From: Actinophytocola sp044466355
Lineage (GTDB): Bacteria; Actinomycetota; Actinomycetes; Mycobacteriales; Pseudonocardiaceae
Length of the DNA: 64,000 bases
Reading direction: 5' to 3'
Assembly (NCBI RefSeq): GCF_044466355.1
Contig: NZ_JBITMQ010000002.1
Span: 620,001 to 684,000 of the forward strand
Position 1 is the first letter of the stretch. Each line of letters starts with the position of its first letter. Position numbers and translations under genes: made by a program. The notes under the pieces are model-generated. The model was not told where the DNA came from. It saw only the letters and a program-made list of their open reading frames with translations, and ran no database searches. This document shows positions 17,007-25,439 of this stretch, piece after piece.

Positions 17007-18109
17007 AGGTCGTGCACGTGACCCAGCCAGTGACCGCCGGGGTGGCGAAGGTGGTGCTCCAACTCGCCACCGGGCAGCGCGACCGCGGCTGGTCGGTCAG
17101 CGTCGTGTGCCCGGCGGGCTGGCTCGCCGACCAGGCCCGCGAGTCCGGGATCGACGTCAACCCGTGGCAGGCGACGCGCGGTCCGGGACCGGCCTCGATG
17201 GGCGAGGTGACCCGGCTGCGCGGGCTCCTCGCCCGGCTCGCGCCCGACGTCGTGCACCTGCACAGCTCCAAGGCTGGCCTCGCGGGCCGGCTCGCCCTGC
17301 GCGGCGACCGGCCGACGATCTTCCAGCCACACCTGTGGTCGTTCCAGTCGGCGCCCGGCCCGCTGCGGGACGCGGCCGCGGCGTGGGAACGGTTCGCGGC
17401 GCGGTGGACCCACCAGCTCGTGTGCGTCAGCGACGACGAACTGGCCGCGGGCCGGGCCGTCGGCGTCACCACGGCCGCCGAGGTGGTCTGCAACGGCGTG
17501 GACACCGACCGCCTGCGACCGGTGGACCGGTCGGCCGCCCGTCGCGGGCTCGGCCTCGCCGAGCACGCGCCCACCGCGGTGTGCGTCGGCAGGCTGGCCG
17601 CTCAGAAGGGGCAGGACCAGCTGTTGTCCGCGTGGCCCGCCGTCCTGGCCGAGGTGCCGGCGGCCCGGCTCGTGCTGGTCGGCGACGGTCCGCTCGCCGA
17701 CCGCTGGCGGACCACGCACCCGGTCGCCGCGCTCGCGTCCGTGCGGTGGTGGGGGCACAGCGACGCCGTCGCCGAGCACTACGCGGCCGCGGACGTGGTG
17801 GTGCTGCCGTCCCGGGCGGAGGGGATGGCCCTGGTGCCGCTCGAAGCGATGGCGTGTGCCCGCCCGGTGGTGGCCTTCGACGTCGGCGGTGTGCGGCAGA
17901 GCGTCGGCGGCGCGGGCGCCGTCGTGCCCGCAGGCGACGGGGCGGCGCTCGCCCGCGCGATCGCCGCCCGGCTGGCCGACCCCGCGCTCGCCGCCCGCGA
18001 GGGGCTGCTGGGCCGCCGCCGTGTCGAGGACCTGTTCGGCAGCGACCGCGTGCACGAGCGGATCGCCACGCTCGTCGAGAAACTCGCCGACCCGGAGGTG
18101 GCACGATGA
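17003..18109 (+). CDS. glycosyltransferase family 4
   Basis: A 368-residue GT-B enzyme. The N-terminus VVHVTQPVTAGVAKVVLQLA and VVHLHSSKAGLAGRLA form the acceptor domain. The C-terminal domain has VGRLAAQKGQDQLLSAW, LVGDGPLADRW and the EX7E segment SRAEGMALVPLEAMACARPV. GTG 17003 overlaps the flippase stop. The third of four predicted glycosyltransferases in the plus-strand operon; donor and acceptor cannot be read from the sequence. Confidence 0.87.
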   Translation: MKVVHVTQPVTAGVAKVVLQLATGQRDRGWSVSVVCPAGWLADQARESGIDVNPWQATRGPGPASMGEVTRLRGLLARLAPDVVHLHSSKAGLAGRLALRGDRPTIFQPHLWSFQSAPGPLRDAAAAWERFAARWTHQLVCVSDDELAAGRAVGVTTAAEVVCNGVDTDRLRPVDRSAARRGLGLAEHAPTAVCVGRLAAQKGQDQLLSAWPAVLAEVPAARLVLVGDGPLADRWRTTHPVAALASVRWWGHSDAVAEHYAAADVVVLPSRAEGMALVPLEAMACARPVVAFDVGGVRQSVGGAGAVVPAGDGAALARAIAARLADPALAAREGLLGRRRVEDLFGSDRVHERIATLVEKLADPEVAR

Positions 18110-19221
18110 CCCACCGCATGCGCGTCGCGTACGTGCTGACACAGGACCGCGGCGGCCCGGTCGACGCCACGGTCACGCTCGCCGCGGCGGTGCTCGCGAC
18201 CGGCGACGTCGACGTGCGGGTGTTCGGCCCGTTGCCGAGCCGGGGCGCCGCACCGATCGCGGCGCACCACACGCCGGTTCTGGTGGCACGCAAGGGAGAC
18301 CTCCGCGCGGCACGGGCGGCGCGCGCCGCGGTGCGCACGTGGCGGCCGGACGTGGTGCACGCCCAGGACCGGCGGGCGGGGCTGGTGAGCGCGCGGCTCC
18401 GCGGGGGCTGCCCGGTGGTGCACACGTATCACGGCGTGCCGGACGACCTGACCGAGCCGTGGTTCCGCGGTTCCCCTGACGCACCGGGGCCGTCCACGTA
18501 CTCCAGGGCCGTCCTCGCCGCGGACGCGCTGCTGGCCAGGACCGTCACGCGGACCGTCGTGCCCAGCCAGGCGATGGGCGAGTTCCTGTCCCGGCGCCTC
18601 CGGGTGCCCGCGGACCGGCTGGCGCACATCGACAACGCCGTCCACCTGCCCGACGTGCGGCCGCCCGCCGGGTCGGTGCGCAGGCTGCTGTTCGCCGGTC
18701 TTCTGGTGGCGCGCAAGGGATTGCTGCACCTGCTCGACGCGCTGGCCGTGCCCGGTGTCATGCCACCGGACGCGATGCTCACCGTGGCCGGCGACGGCCC
18801 GCAGCGGGACGAGGCGGAACGGTCGGCGCGCCGTCCGGAGCTGGCCGGCCGGGTGCGGTTCCTCGGGTTCCGCACCGACGTACCCGCTCTGCTGCGCGAA
18901 CACGACGCCCTCGTGCTGCCGTCCACAATGGAGCAACAACCGCTCGTCGTGGCCCAGGCCATGGCCGCGGGCAAACCGGTGGTGGCCACCGACACCGGCG
19001 GCGTGGCCGACATGCTGCACGTGCCGGGCACGGTCAGCAGGCTCGCCCGGCCCGGCGACGTGGCCGGGCTCGCGGCACGGCTGCGTGAGCTGTTCGCCGA
19101 CCCGGACCCCGCCCGCACCGGCGGCCTGCTCGCCGCCCGCGCGCGGGAACGGTTCGCGCCGGAGACGGCCGCGCGCCACCACCTCCGGCTGTACCGGGAG
19201 CTGCTCAGCCGGCAGGCTTGA
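18106..19221 (+). CDS. glycosyltransferase family 4
   Basis: A 371-residue GT-B enzyme starting at ATG 18106 within the previous stop; a second Met four codons on is an alternative. Visible motifs are VVHAQDRRAGLVSARL, VPSQAMGEFLSRRL, FAGLLVARKGLLHLLDAL, VAGDGPQRDEAE and the donor-binding STMEQQPLVVAQAMAAGKPV. It is the last gene of the plus-strand operon, and its final 17 bases overlap the end of the convergent glycosidase gene. Confidence 0.87.
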   Translation: MTHRMRVAYVLTQDRGGPVDATVTLAAAVLATGDVDVRVFGPLPSRGAAPIAAHHTPVLVARKGDLRAARAARAAVRTWRPDVVHAQDRRAGLVSARLRGGCPVVHTYHGVPDDLTEPWFRGSPDAPGPSTYSRAVLAADALLARTVTRTVVPSQAMGEFLSRRLRVPADRLAHIDNAVHLPDVRPPAGSVRRLLFAGLLVARKGLLHLLDALAVPGVMPPDAMLTVAGDGPQRDEAERSARRPELAGRVRFLGFRTDVPALLREHDALVLPSTMEQQPLVVAQAMAAGKPVVATDTGGVADMLHVPGTVSRLARPGDVAGLAARLRELFADPDPARTGGLLAARARERFAPETAARHHLRLYRELLSRQA

Positions 19222-20440
19222 CCAGCACCGCGCCGTCCGCGGCGGCGAGGTCCAGTGTGGACACCGGGTTGCCGTCGGGGTCGACCAGACCGGCGGGCGG
19301 GGTCACCGTCACCGCGGCGGCGGTCGGGTTGACCGCGACCCAGCCGCCGGTGAAGCGGCGGGTCCAGACACCGGACGGGTGCCGGTTCGCCGTCTCGACG
19401 GCCTGCCCGAGTCCCGAGTCCTGCAGCTTCGACCACTCGGGGTCCAGGTAGGTCGACGTGGTGGCCTGGGTCCAGCAGGTGTACGGGCCCGCCAGCATGG
19501 CCGCGCTCGCGTAACCCGCACGCTCCTCGCGAGCGCCCCGCGTGCGGGTGAGCAGCAGCAGCCAGGACTCGCCGAGCGCCGCCTGTGCCCGCAGTTCCTT
19601 CCACTCGTTGCCCTGGAACGTCAGCAGCTCACCCGTGCCGCCGTCGTCACGGAAGCCGAAGTTCTCCTCCATCGCCCCGCTGAACCGGGAGTGCGCCGTC
19701 CACCGGCCGGGGATCAGGCGCGTCTCCGACACGTTGGGCACGAACATCTTCCCGGCCTTCGCCAGCGAGTCGCCGGCCATCGTCAGGAACGCGTCGAGAC
19801 CGTCACGCAACCGCCGGTCGGTCTCGTGGGCGTTCGCGGTGCCGGCCAGGACCGCGGCCGAGTAGTGGCTGAGCGAGTTGAAGTCGTTGTCCGCGAGGAC
19901 CCCGTCCCATCCCTCCCTGGTGACCTCCGCCGTCACCGCGGCGGTCCACGCCTTCTGGTAGGCGTTGTCCCACACCGTCATCTGCCAGTGCTTCGGGTAG
20001 CCGCGCCACTCGATGCGCTTGCCCGCGGTGTCGAGCGCGAACCAGTCCGGATGCCCGTTCTGCGCGGCGAAGTACCCGATCCCGCTCGGCAACCACGTGG
20101 CGTCGATGTCGCCGTCGACGGCGCCGGGGTAGTTGCGGGTGCTGGACAGGTCCTTGTACACCAGTACCTTGATCTTCGGGTTCAGCTCGTGCAGCTTGCG
20201 CATGGCGGCGGTCTCGGTGGCGTTGAGCACCACCACGTCGTAGCGCTTGGCCGCGAGCTCCAGCTCGGCGGTCGTCGGCGGCTCACCGATGCCGTACCAC
20301 CACGCACACGGCGCGAGCGGTTTCGGCGGCGGCGCGTTGGGGTTCGTCGCCCAGCCCGGCGCGCACGACGCCACGAGAACCAGCGCGGCGATGCCGAGGC
20401 GAAAACCCCGCGACCGCCGGTTCAACGGTTTCGTCGGCAC
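19205..20440 (-). CDS. putative glycoside hydrolase lipoprotein (GHL15-like)
   Basis: A 411-residue exported protein. The N-terminus has a basic region and hydrophobic core ending in LVASC, a good lipobox, so it is probably anchored outside the membrane at Cys26. The body resembles the GHL15 group of putative glycosidases: CAWWYGIGEPPTTAELELAA, VLVYKDLSSTRNY, and an acidic active-site-like segment GWDGVLADNDFNSLS, followed by ENFGFRDDGG. A small beta domain closes the chain. The gene is downstream of, and overlaps by 19 bases, the initiating transferase gene. A hydrolase trimming the same polysaccharide is the natural inference. Confidence 0.75.
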   Translation of the reverse strand: MPTKPLNRRSRGFRLGIAALVLVASCAPGWATNPNAPPPKPLAPCAWWYGIGEPPTTAELELAAKRYDVVVLNATETAAMRKLHELNPKIKVLVYKDLSSTRNYPGAVDGDIDATWLPSGIGYFAAQNGHPDWFALDTAGKRIEWRGYPKHWQMTVWDNAYQKAWTAAVTAEVTREGWDGVLADNDFNSLSHYSAAVLAGTANAHETDRRLRDGLDAFLTMAGDSLAKAGKMFVPNVSETRLIPGRWTAHSRFSGAMEENFGFRDDGGTGELLTFQGNEWKELRAQAALGESWLLLLTRTRGAREERAGYASAAMLAGPYTCWTQATTSTYLDPEWSKLQDSGLGQAVETANRHPSGVWTRRFTGGWVAVNPTAAAVTVTPPAGLVDPDGNPVSTLDLAAADGAVLVKPAG

Positions 20441-21843
20441 ACCAGTTCACCCACCGTCAACAGCACGATCTTCATATCCAACCACAGGGACCAGTTCGCG
20501 ATGTAGTAATTGTCGTACCGGGCGCGTTCGGCGATCGACGTGTCGCCGCGGAGCCCGTGCACCTGCGCGAGGCCGGTCAATCCGGTCGGCACCCGGTGCC
20601 GCGCCCAGTACAGGTCGTGAATCGCGGAGAACTCACGCACGAAAACGGGCCGCTCGGGTCGTGGACCCACAATGGACATGTCACCGCGAAGAATGTTCCA
20701 CAACTGCGGCAGTTCGTCCAATGATGTGCGCCGCAGGAACCGGCCGACCGGGCCGACCCTCGGGTCGCCGGCGACCGACCACCGGCGCTGCGAGTCGTCG
20801 ACCTCGCCGATGCGGACGCTGCGGATCTTGTAGAGCAGGAAGGTGCGGTCGTCCATGCCCACCCGCACCTGCCGGAAGATGACCGGGCGGCCGCTCTCCA
20901 GCAGCACCGCGAGCGCGCACAGCGCGATCACCGGGAGCAACACGACGAGCGCCGCCGCGGCGAGCACCACGTCGAGCACGCGCTTCACCCACCAGCTCGG
21001 CCTGCTCGTCGGCGCGGACTTCAGCCGCACCAGCGGGTAGCTGCGGAGCCGTTCGATGTCGGGCCCGTCGTCGTGCAGCTCGAACATCCTGGGGACGACG
21101 AGGGTGGTGCAGCCGAGCCGGTGCGCGGCGATCGCGGCGTCGACCACCGGCGAGTCCCGTGCGTGGGAGAAGGCGAGCACGACGGTGCCGACCCGCAGCC
21201 GGGTGATCGCCGCCGTCAGGTCCTCGTCGAGCAGTTCGACCGGCAGGGAGGCGGGGTCGGGCTGTGGTTCCGAGTCGACGAAGCCCACCGGCCACAGCCC
21301 GAACTCGGGGTGGCGCAGCATGGTCCCGACGAGATCGACGCCGACCTTGCCCGCGCCCACCACGATCGTCCGGTCGCAGCGACCCAGCCTGCGCCGGCAA
21401 CAGCGCCCGAACGCGAAGACACCGAGCCGGGCCGGTTCGCCGACGACGGCGAACACGAGCACCGCGTACTGCACGGCCCTGGTGGTCGCCGGGTCCTGCC
21501 CGGTGGCCAGCGCGAGGCACGTGAGCAGCGCGAACCCCGTCATCGTGGAGACGACCGAGCGCGGCAGGTCGTGCAGCCACGACAACCACAGCCGCTTGCG
21601 GTAGAGCCTGCTGCCCGCCCGGACGCCGAGCAGCGTGGCCCCGAGGACCAGGGTCGCGCCCATGTGCGGCGCGACGGTCGTGGCGGCGGCGGCCAGCGCC
21701 AGCAGGTCCACGGCGACCAGCAGCACCGCGACGGCGTTCACCCGGCTCAGCACCTCGGCGACCAGCGCCCGGCGCGCCAACCCGTGCCGGTCCGGCCGGC
21801 GCTTCGCCGTCGCGGCGCCGGCCACCCACAACTCACTCAGCAC
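20422..21843 (-). CDS. undecaprenyl-phosphate sugar phosphotransferase (WbaP/WcaJ type)
   Basis: A 473-residue polyisoprenyl-phosphate hexose-1-phosphate transferase. Four or five N-terminal helices are followed by a CoA-binding-like Rossmann domain (IVVGAGKVGVDLVG) and the C-terminal bacterial sugar transferase domain. The catalytic region is clear: LYKIRSVRIGE, RRTSLDELPQLWNILRGDMS, then IVGPRPERPVFV, with the Asp-Glu pair. It starts repeat-unit synthesis by loading the first sugar phosphate on undecaprenyl phosphate. GTG 21843 follows GAAAGGG. It is transcribed opposite to the main operon from the low-G+C region upstream. Confidence 0.9.
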   Translation of the reverse strand: MLSELWVAGAATAKRRPDRHGLARRALVAEVLSRVNAVAVLLVAVDLLALAAAATTVAPHMGATLVLGATLLGVRAGSRLYRKRLWLSWLHDLPRSVVSTMTGFALLTCLALATGQDPATTRAVQYAVLVFAVVGEPARLGVFAFGRCCRRRLGRCDRTIVVGAGKVGVDLVGTMLRHPEFGLWPVGFVDSEPQPDPASLPVELLDEDLTAAITRLRVGTVVLAFSHARDSPVVDAAIAAHRLGCTTLVVPRMFELHDDGPDIERLRSYPLVRLKSAPTSRPSWWVKRVLDVVLAAAALVVLLPVIALCALAVLLESGRPVIFRQVRVGMDDRTFLLYKIRSVRIGEVDDSQRRWSVAGDPRVGPVGRFLRRTSLDELPQLWNILRGDMSIVGPRPERPVFVREFSAIHDLYWARHRVPTGLTGLAQVHGLRGDTSIAERARYDNYYIANWSLWLDMKIVLLTVGELVCRRNR

Positions 21844-22152
21844 GGTTCACCCTTTCGGGTCGCGCTCGGCGCGGCCACGCACCTGACACCGGAGACACCC
21901 GATCGAGTACACCCGAAAGAGAACTTCGGTAGCCGTTCCTGAACTTCTCCGAGAAATCGGATGCCGAACAATCTCTCCGAGGCCATGTTATAACTCCCTA
22001 GGGCGAATTCGTTGGGGTTCTGGTCAGCCTTTCGACGCCGCCCCTGACCGATTTTGGCGGAACCGCCGCGAAAACGTCGAGGTGACACGAGAACAGCCGG
22101 GCCGTGATTGCTATTTTGCTGCCACCCGAACAGATCGACAATGAGGGGTCCC
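21844..22152. promoter_or_regulatory. divergent promoter region of the polysaccharide locus
   Basis: About 300 bases between the initiating transferase and the GT2 gene, lower in G+C than its neighbours. The middle holds TGTTATAACTCCCTAGGG (about 21985-22003): TTATAA-type -10 boxes can be read on both strands, next to the palindrome CCCTAGGG. No secure coding frame is seen. The polysaccharide genes on both sides are probably controlled here. Confidence 0.45.
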
Positions 22153-22986
22153 GTGGCGCTCGAAAAGGTCGAGGTGCTCGACGAGCAGAAACCGGCCACC
22201 CAGCCCGCCGTGTACACGGCGCAGGCGCGGAACAACGGCAGGGCGCACGTTGTGCTGCCCGCGTACAACGAGGCGGCCGCGCTGCCGCCGCTGTTCGGCA
22301 GGCTCGCCGAACTGGCCCACACCGAGAACCTGACGGTCTGGGTGGTGGACGACGGCTCGACGGACGCCACCGCCGACACCGCGGGCGCCGGAGCGCCCGG
22401 TCTCGACGTGCGGCTGGTGCGCCACCACGTCAACCTGGGTCTCGGTCAGGCCGTGCGGTCCGGTCTGCACGCGGTACTCGCGGCGGCCGACAAGGACGAC
22501 ACGGTGGTCGTCATGGACGCCGACGACACCCACGACCCGGCGCTGATCCCCTTGCTGCGGGCCGAGATCTCGGCGGGCGCGGACGTGGCCATCTGCTCGC
22601 GGTTCGTGTCGGGCGGGGACGACACCAGCGCCCCGTACGGCAGGCGGCTGCTGTCACGCGGCGCCGCGGTGCTGTTCCGGCGCACACTGCGGGTCGCCGG
22701 GGTGCGGGACTTCACCAGCGGTTTCCGCGCCTACCGGGTCAGCCTGCTCGACCGGGCCGCGCGCCACTGGGGTGAACGCCTCATCGAGGAGCAGGGCTTC
22801 GCGTGCATGGTGGAGCTGTTGCTCAAGCTGCGCCACTGCGATCCGGTGATCAGCGAGGTGCCGCTGCGCCTGCGGTACGACCGCAAACCGGGGGCCAGCA
22901 AGCTCAGGCTGGGCCGGACGGTGCTGCAGTACCTGCGGTTGCTGCTGCGCGACCGGCTCGCGCCCGCGCCCTACCGGGCGCTGTGA
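22153..22986 (+). CDS. glycosyltransferase family 2
   Basis: A 277-residue GT-A enzyme of the dolichol-phosphate mannose synthase type. It has VVLPAYNEAAALPPLFGRL, the nucleotide-binding VVDDGSTDATADT and the metal-binding DADDTHDPALIP, plus RDFTSGFRAYRV and EVPLRLRYDRKPGASKLRLG near the end. The start is placed at GTG 22153 because GAGGGG precedes it; ATG 22141 and TTG 22108 in the same frame lack a ribosome site. It could make a polyprenyl-phosphate sugar, which would feed the GT87-type enzyme at 14311. Confidence 0.85.
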   Translation: MALEKVEVLDEQKPATQPAVYTAQARNNGRAHVVLPAYNEAAALPPLFGRLAELAHTENLTVWVVDDGSTDATADTAGAGAPGLDVRLVRHHVNLGLGQAVRSGLHAVLAAADKDDTVVVMDADDTHDPALIPLLRAEISAGADVAICSRFVSGGDDTSAPYGRRLLSRGAAVLFRRTLRVAGVRDFTSGFRAYRVSLLDRAARHWGERLIEEQGFACMVELLLKLRHCDPVISEVPLRLRYDRKPGASKLRLGRTVLQYLRLLLRDRLAPAPYRAL

Positions 22987-24326
22987 TGGCCCGGCACATC
23001 GCGGTGCTCGGTGGCGGGATCTGCGGCCTGACGACCGCGTACCGCCTCACCAGGAGCGGGCACCAGGTGACGGTTCTCGAGGGCAGCGACCAGCTCGGCG
23101 GTCTCGGCACCTTCTTCGCGTGGCGGGACAGCTGGGTCGAACGGTTCTACCACTGCGTGATGCCGTCCGACGACGAGCTGCTGGACCTGTTGGCGGAACT
23201 GGACCTCGCCGACGAGGTGCGCTGGCGCCGCACCGAGATGGGCATGATCGTCGACGGTGCCCACCACGGGTTCAACACGGCGCGGGACCTTCTGCGGTTC
23301 ACCCCGCTCGGGCTGCCCGACCGGCTGCGGTTCGGCGTGATCTCGCTGCTGTTGCGCAGGCTCGGCCGCGGCCGGGACCTCGACAACACCCGCACCGAGG
23401 ACTGGCTGCGCGGCCTCTACGGGAACACGGTGTGGGAGACACTGCTCGCCCCCATGTTCGGCTCGAAGTTCGGCCGCTCGTTCGGGGACGTGCCCGCCCT
23501 GTACCTGTGGCAACGGCTCGGTCGCGAACGCAACGTGGGCACGCGCGGCTACCCGGCCCGCGGCTACAGGTCCGTCATCGACGGGCTGCGGGCGGCGCTG
23601 GAGGCGGGCGGCGCGACGGTGCGCACGTCCACCCCGGTGCTTCGGCTGTCCGTTGTGGACGGAGCGGCACGCGTCACCCTGCCGGGCGACGAGGTCGTCG
23701 TGGCCGACCAGGTGGTGTCCACGCTGCCGCTGCCACAGCTGCGCGCGCTCGCCGACGACGACCTGGCGGCCGGCCTGCCCACCGTGCGGCTGCCGTACCA
23801 GGGTGTGGTGAACGCGCTGTTCTTCCTCCGCAGGCCACTCGCCGGGCACTACTGGACACCGGTGGTGCGGTCGGGGACCGAGTTCGACGGCGTCGTGGAG
23901 ATGTCGGCGCTCGCCGGGACGGCGCCCTACGGCGGCAGGCACCTGGCCTACGTCATGCGTTACACCGACCGGGAGTCCGCGCTCTACCAGGAGGACGGCG
24001 CCGGCATCGCGGCGCGGTGGTCGGAGCAGCTGCGCACCCTCTACTCAGGACTCCCGCTCACCGCCGACGACATCGACGAGGTCCACGTCTTCAAGGCGCC
24101 GTTCGTGGAACCGGTGTACCCCCTCGGCTACCTGCGGCTGCGGCCACCCGTCGAGCTGCCCGGCCTCCCGGTGCTGCTGGCGACGACCGCGCACGTCTAC
24201 CCCGAGGTCACCAGCTGGAACTCCAGCGTACGGCTCGCGAATCAGGTCGCCGCCACCATCGACCGGGCCGCGACCAGCCGGCGGAACCGGTCGGCGATGC
24301 GCGCCGACGGCGAGCCCTCCCCGTAG
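22986..24326 (+). CDS. FAD-dependent oxidoreductase (amine oxidase/protoporphyrinogen oxidase fold)
   Basis: A 446-residue flavoprotein. The N-terminal dinucleotide motif is VLGGGICGLTTAYRL, followed by LEGSDQLGGLG, and a conserved C-terminal FAD contact region is seen at TAHVYPEVTSWNSSVRLANQ. Homologues occur in sugar and polysaccharide clusters beside GT2 genes, and related flavoproteins include UDP-galactopyranose mutases, but the mutase signature residues are not evident, so the reaction stays open. ATG 22986 follows the GT2 stop with a one-base overlap. The last 85 bases overlap the convergent epimerase gene, an unusually long antisense overlap. Confidence 0.75.
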   Translation: MARHIAVLGGGICGLTTAYRLTRSGHQVTVLEGSDQLGGLGTFFAWRDSWVERFYHCVMPSDDELLDLLAELDLADEVRWRRTEMGMIVDGAHHGFNTARDLLRFTPLGLPDRLRFGVISLLLRRLGRGRDLDNTRTEDWLRGLYGNTVWETLLAPMFGSKFGRSFGDVPALYLWQRLGRERNVGTRGYPARGYRSVIDGLRAALEAGGATVRTSTPVLRLSVVDGAARVTLPGDEVVVADQVVSTLPLPQLRALADDDLAAGLPTVRLPYQGVVNALFFLRRPLAGHYWTPVVRSGTEFDGVVEMSALAGTAPYGGRHLAYVMRYTDRESALYQEDGAGIAARWSEQLRTLYSGLPLTADDIDEVHVFKAPFVEPVYPLGYLRLRPPVELPGLPVLLATTAHVYPEVTSWNSSVRLANQVAATIDRAATSRRNRSAMRADGEPSP

Positions 24327-25426
24327 GGCGACGGGATGCCGGCCAGCCGTGCGCGGTGGCCGGCCACGTCGTCGAGCCACCTGACGACCTCGCTGTGGAT
24401 CCGCGGCCCTGGCGCGACCAAGGTGCCGAACGTCCCCTCGATCTCGGGCCGTTCGGTGCTGCGCCGCACCACCACGACCGGACGCTTGAGCACGCTCACC
24501 TCCTCCTGGATGCCGCCCGAGTCGGACACGACGACCGCCGCACCGCACACCAGGCCGAGGAAGGCCGGGTACGCCTGCGGTTCGACCACCCGGAGCCTGT
24601 CGAGCAGTGACCGCAGGCCGAACCGCTCGATCCGCTTGCCCGTCCGCGGATGCAGGGGAAGGACCACCGGCAGCGGCAGCCGGGCCAGCTCCCGCAGGAT
24701 GCACGCGAGCCTGCCGGGTTCGTCCACGTTCTCCGGCCGGTGGATGGTGGCCACCACGTAGCCGTCCCGCTCCAGCCCCAGGGCGCACAGTGCCGCGCGC
24801 TGGGCCTCGGCGGTGGGGACGGCGGACCGCAGCGCCTCGACGACCGTGTTGCCGGTCACCGCGACCCGCTCCGCGGGAATCCCTTCCGCGAGCAGGTTGT
24901 CGCGGTTCAGCTCGGTCGGCGCGCAGCAGAGGTCCGCGAGGTGGTCGATGGCGACGCGGTTGTGTTCCTCCGGCATCAGCCGGTCGTAGCTGCGCAGGCC
25001 CGCCTCGACGTGCACCAGCGGGACGTCGTTCGCGTTGGCCGCGAGCGCGCCGGCGAGCGCGGAGGTGGTGTCGCCCTGCACGAACACCGCCGACGTCGGG
25101 TGGTTCGACAGGATGTCGTCGACGGCCGCCACCGACCGGCCCAACTGCCTGCCGCGGCTGACGCCGCCGCAGGCGAGCTCGTGGAACCGGCCCGGCTCGG
25201 CGATGTCCTGCCGGATCAGGGAGTACATCGACGTGTCGTAGTGCTGTCCGGTGTAGACGACCGCCGCTCTTCGGCCGAAGTGCCGGATCAGCGGCGCGAG
25301 CTTGATCAGCTCGGGCCGGGTGCCGCACACGAGCGTCACCATGTCGTCGCGGTCCGGTCCGTTGTCCGGGTCGTCATCCGGTCCGGCGAAGATCAGTTCG
25401 GGCTTGGCGATCGCGCGAACGCTCAC
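24242..25426 (-). CDS. wecB: UDP-N-acetylglucosamine 2-epimerase (non-hydrolysing)
   Basis: A 394-residue enzyme converting UDP-GlcNAc to UDP-ManNAc. The family signatures are present in order: VCGTRPELIKLAPLIRHF, YTGQHYDTSMY, VFVQGDTTSALAGALA, VHVEAGLRSYDRLMPEEHNR, VATIHRPENVDEPGRL, and the UDP-binding SDSGGIQEEVSVLKRPVVVV. The GTG at 25426 is preferred because GGGAG sits ahead; a Met 30 residues later is the other option. It lies 13 bases downstream of the sugar dehydrogenase gene on the same strand. It supplies an amino-sugar precursor and so hints at the composition of the polysaccharide made by this locus. Confidence 0.9.
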   Translation of the reverse strand: MSVRAIAKPELIFAGPDDDPDNGPDRDDMVTLVCGTRPELIKLAPLIRHFGRRAAVVYTGQHYDTSMYSLIRQDIAEPGRFHELACGGVSRGRQLGRSVAAVDDILSNHPTSAVFVQGDTTSALAGALAANANDVPLVHVEAGLRSYDRLMPEEHNRVAIDHLADLCCAPTELNRDNLLAEGIPAERVAVTGNTVVEALRSAVPTAEAQRAALCALGLERDGYVVATIHRPENVDEPGRLACILRELARLPLPVVLPLHPRTGKRIERFGLRSLLDRLRVVEPQAYPAFLGLVCGAAVVVSDSGGIQEEVSVLKRPVVVVRRSTERPEIEGTFGTLVAPGPRIHSEVVRWLDDVAGHRARLAGIPSPYGEGSPSARIADRFRRLVAARSMVAAT

Positions 25427-25439
25427 TCTGACTCCCACG

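Noticed and set aside
22986..24326. Calling the FAD enzyme a UDP-galactopyranose mutase
   Set aside because: The dinucleotide fold agrees, but the substrate-binding signature of that mutase was not recognised, so a general oxidoreductase call is safer.
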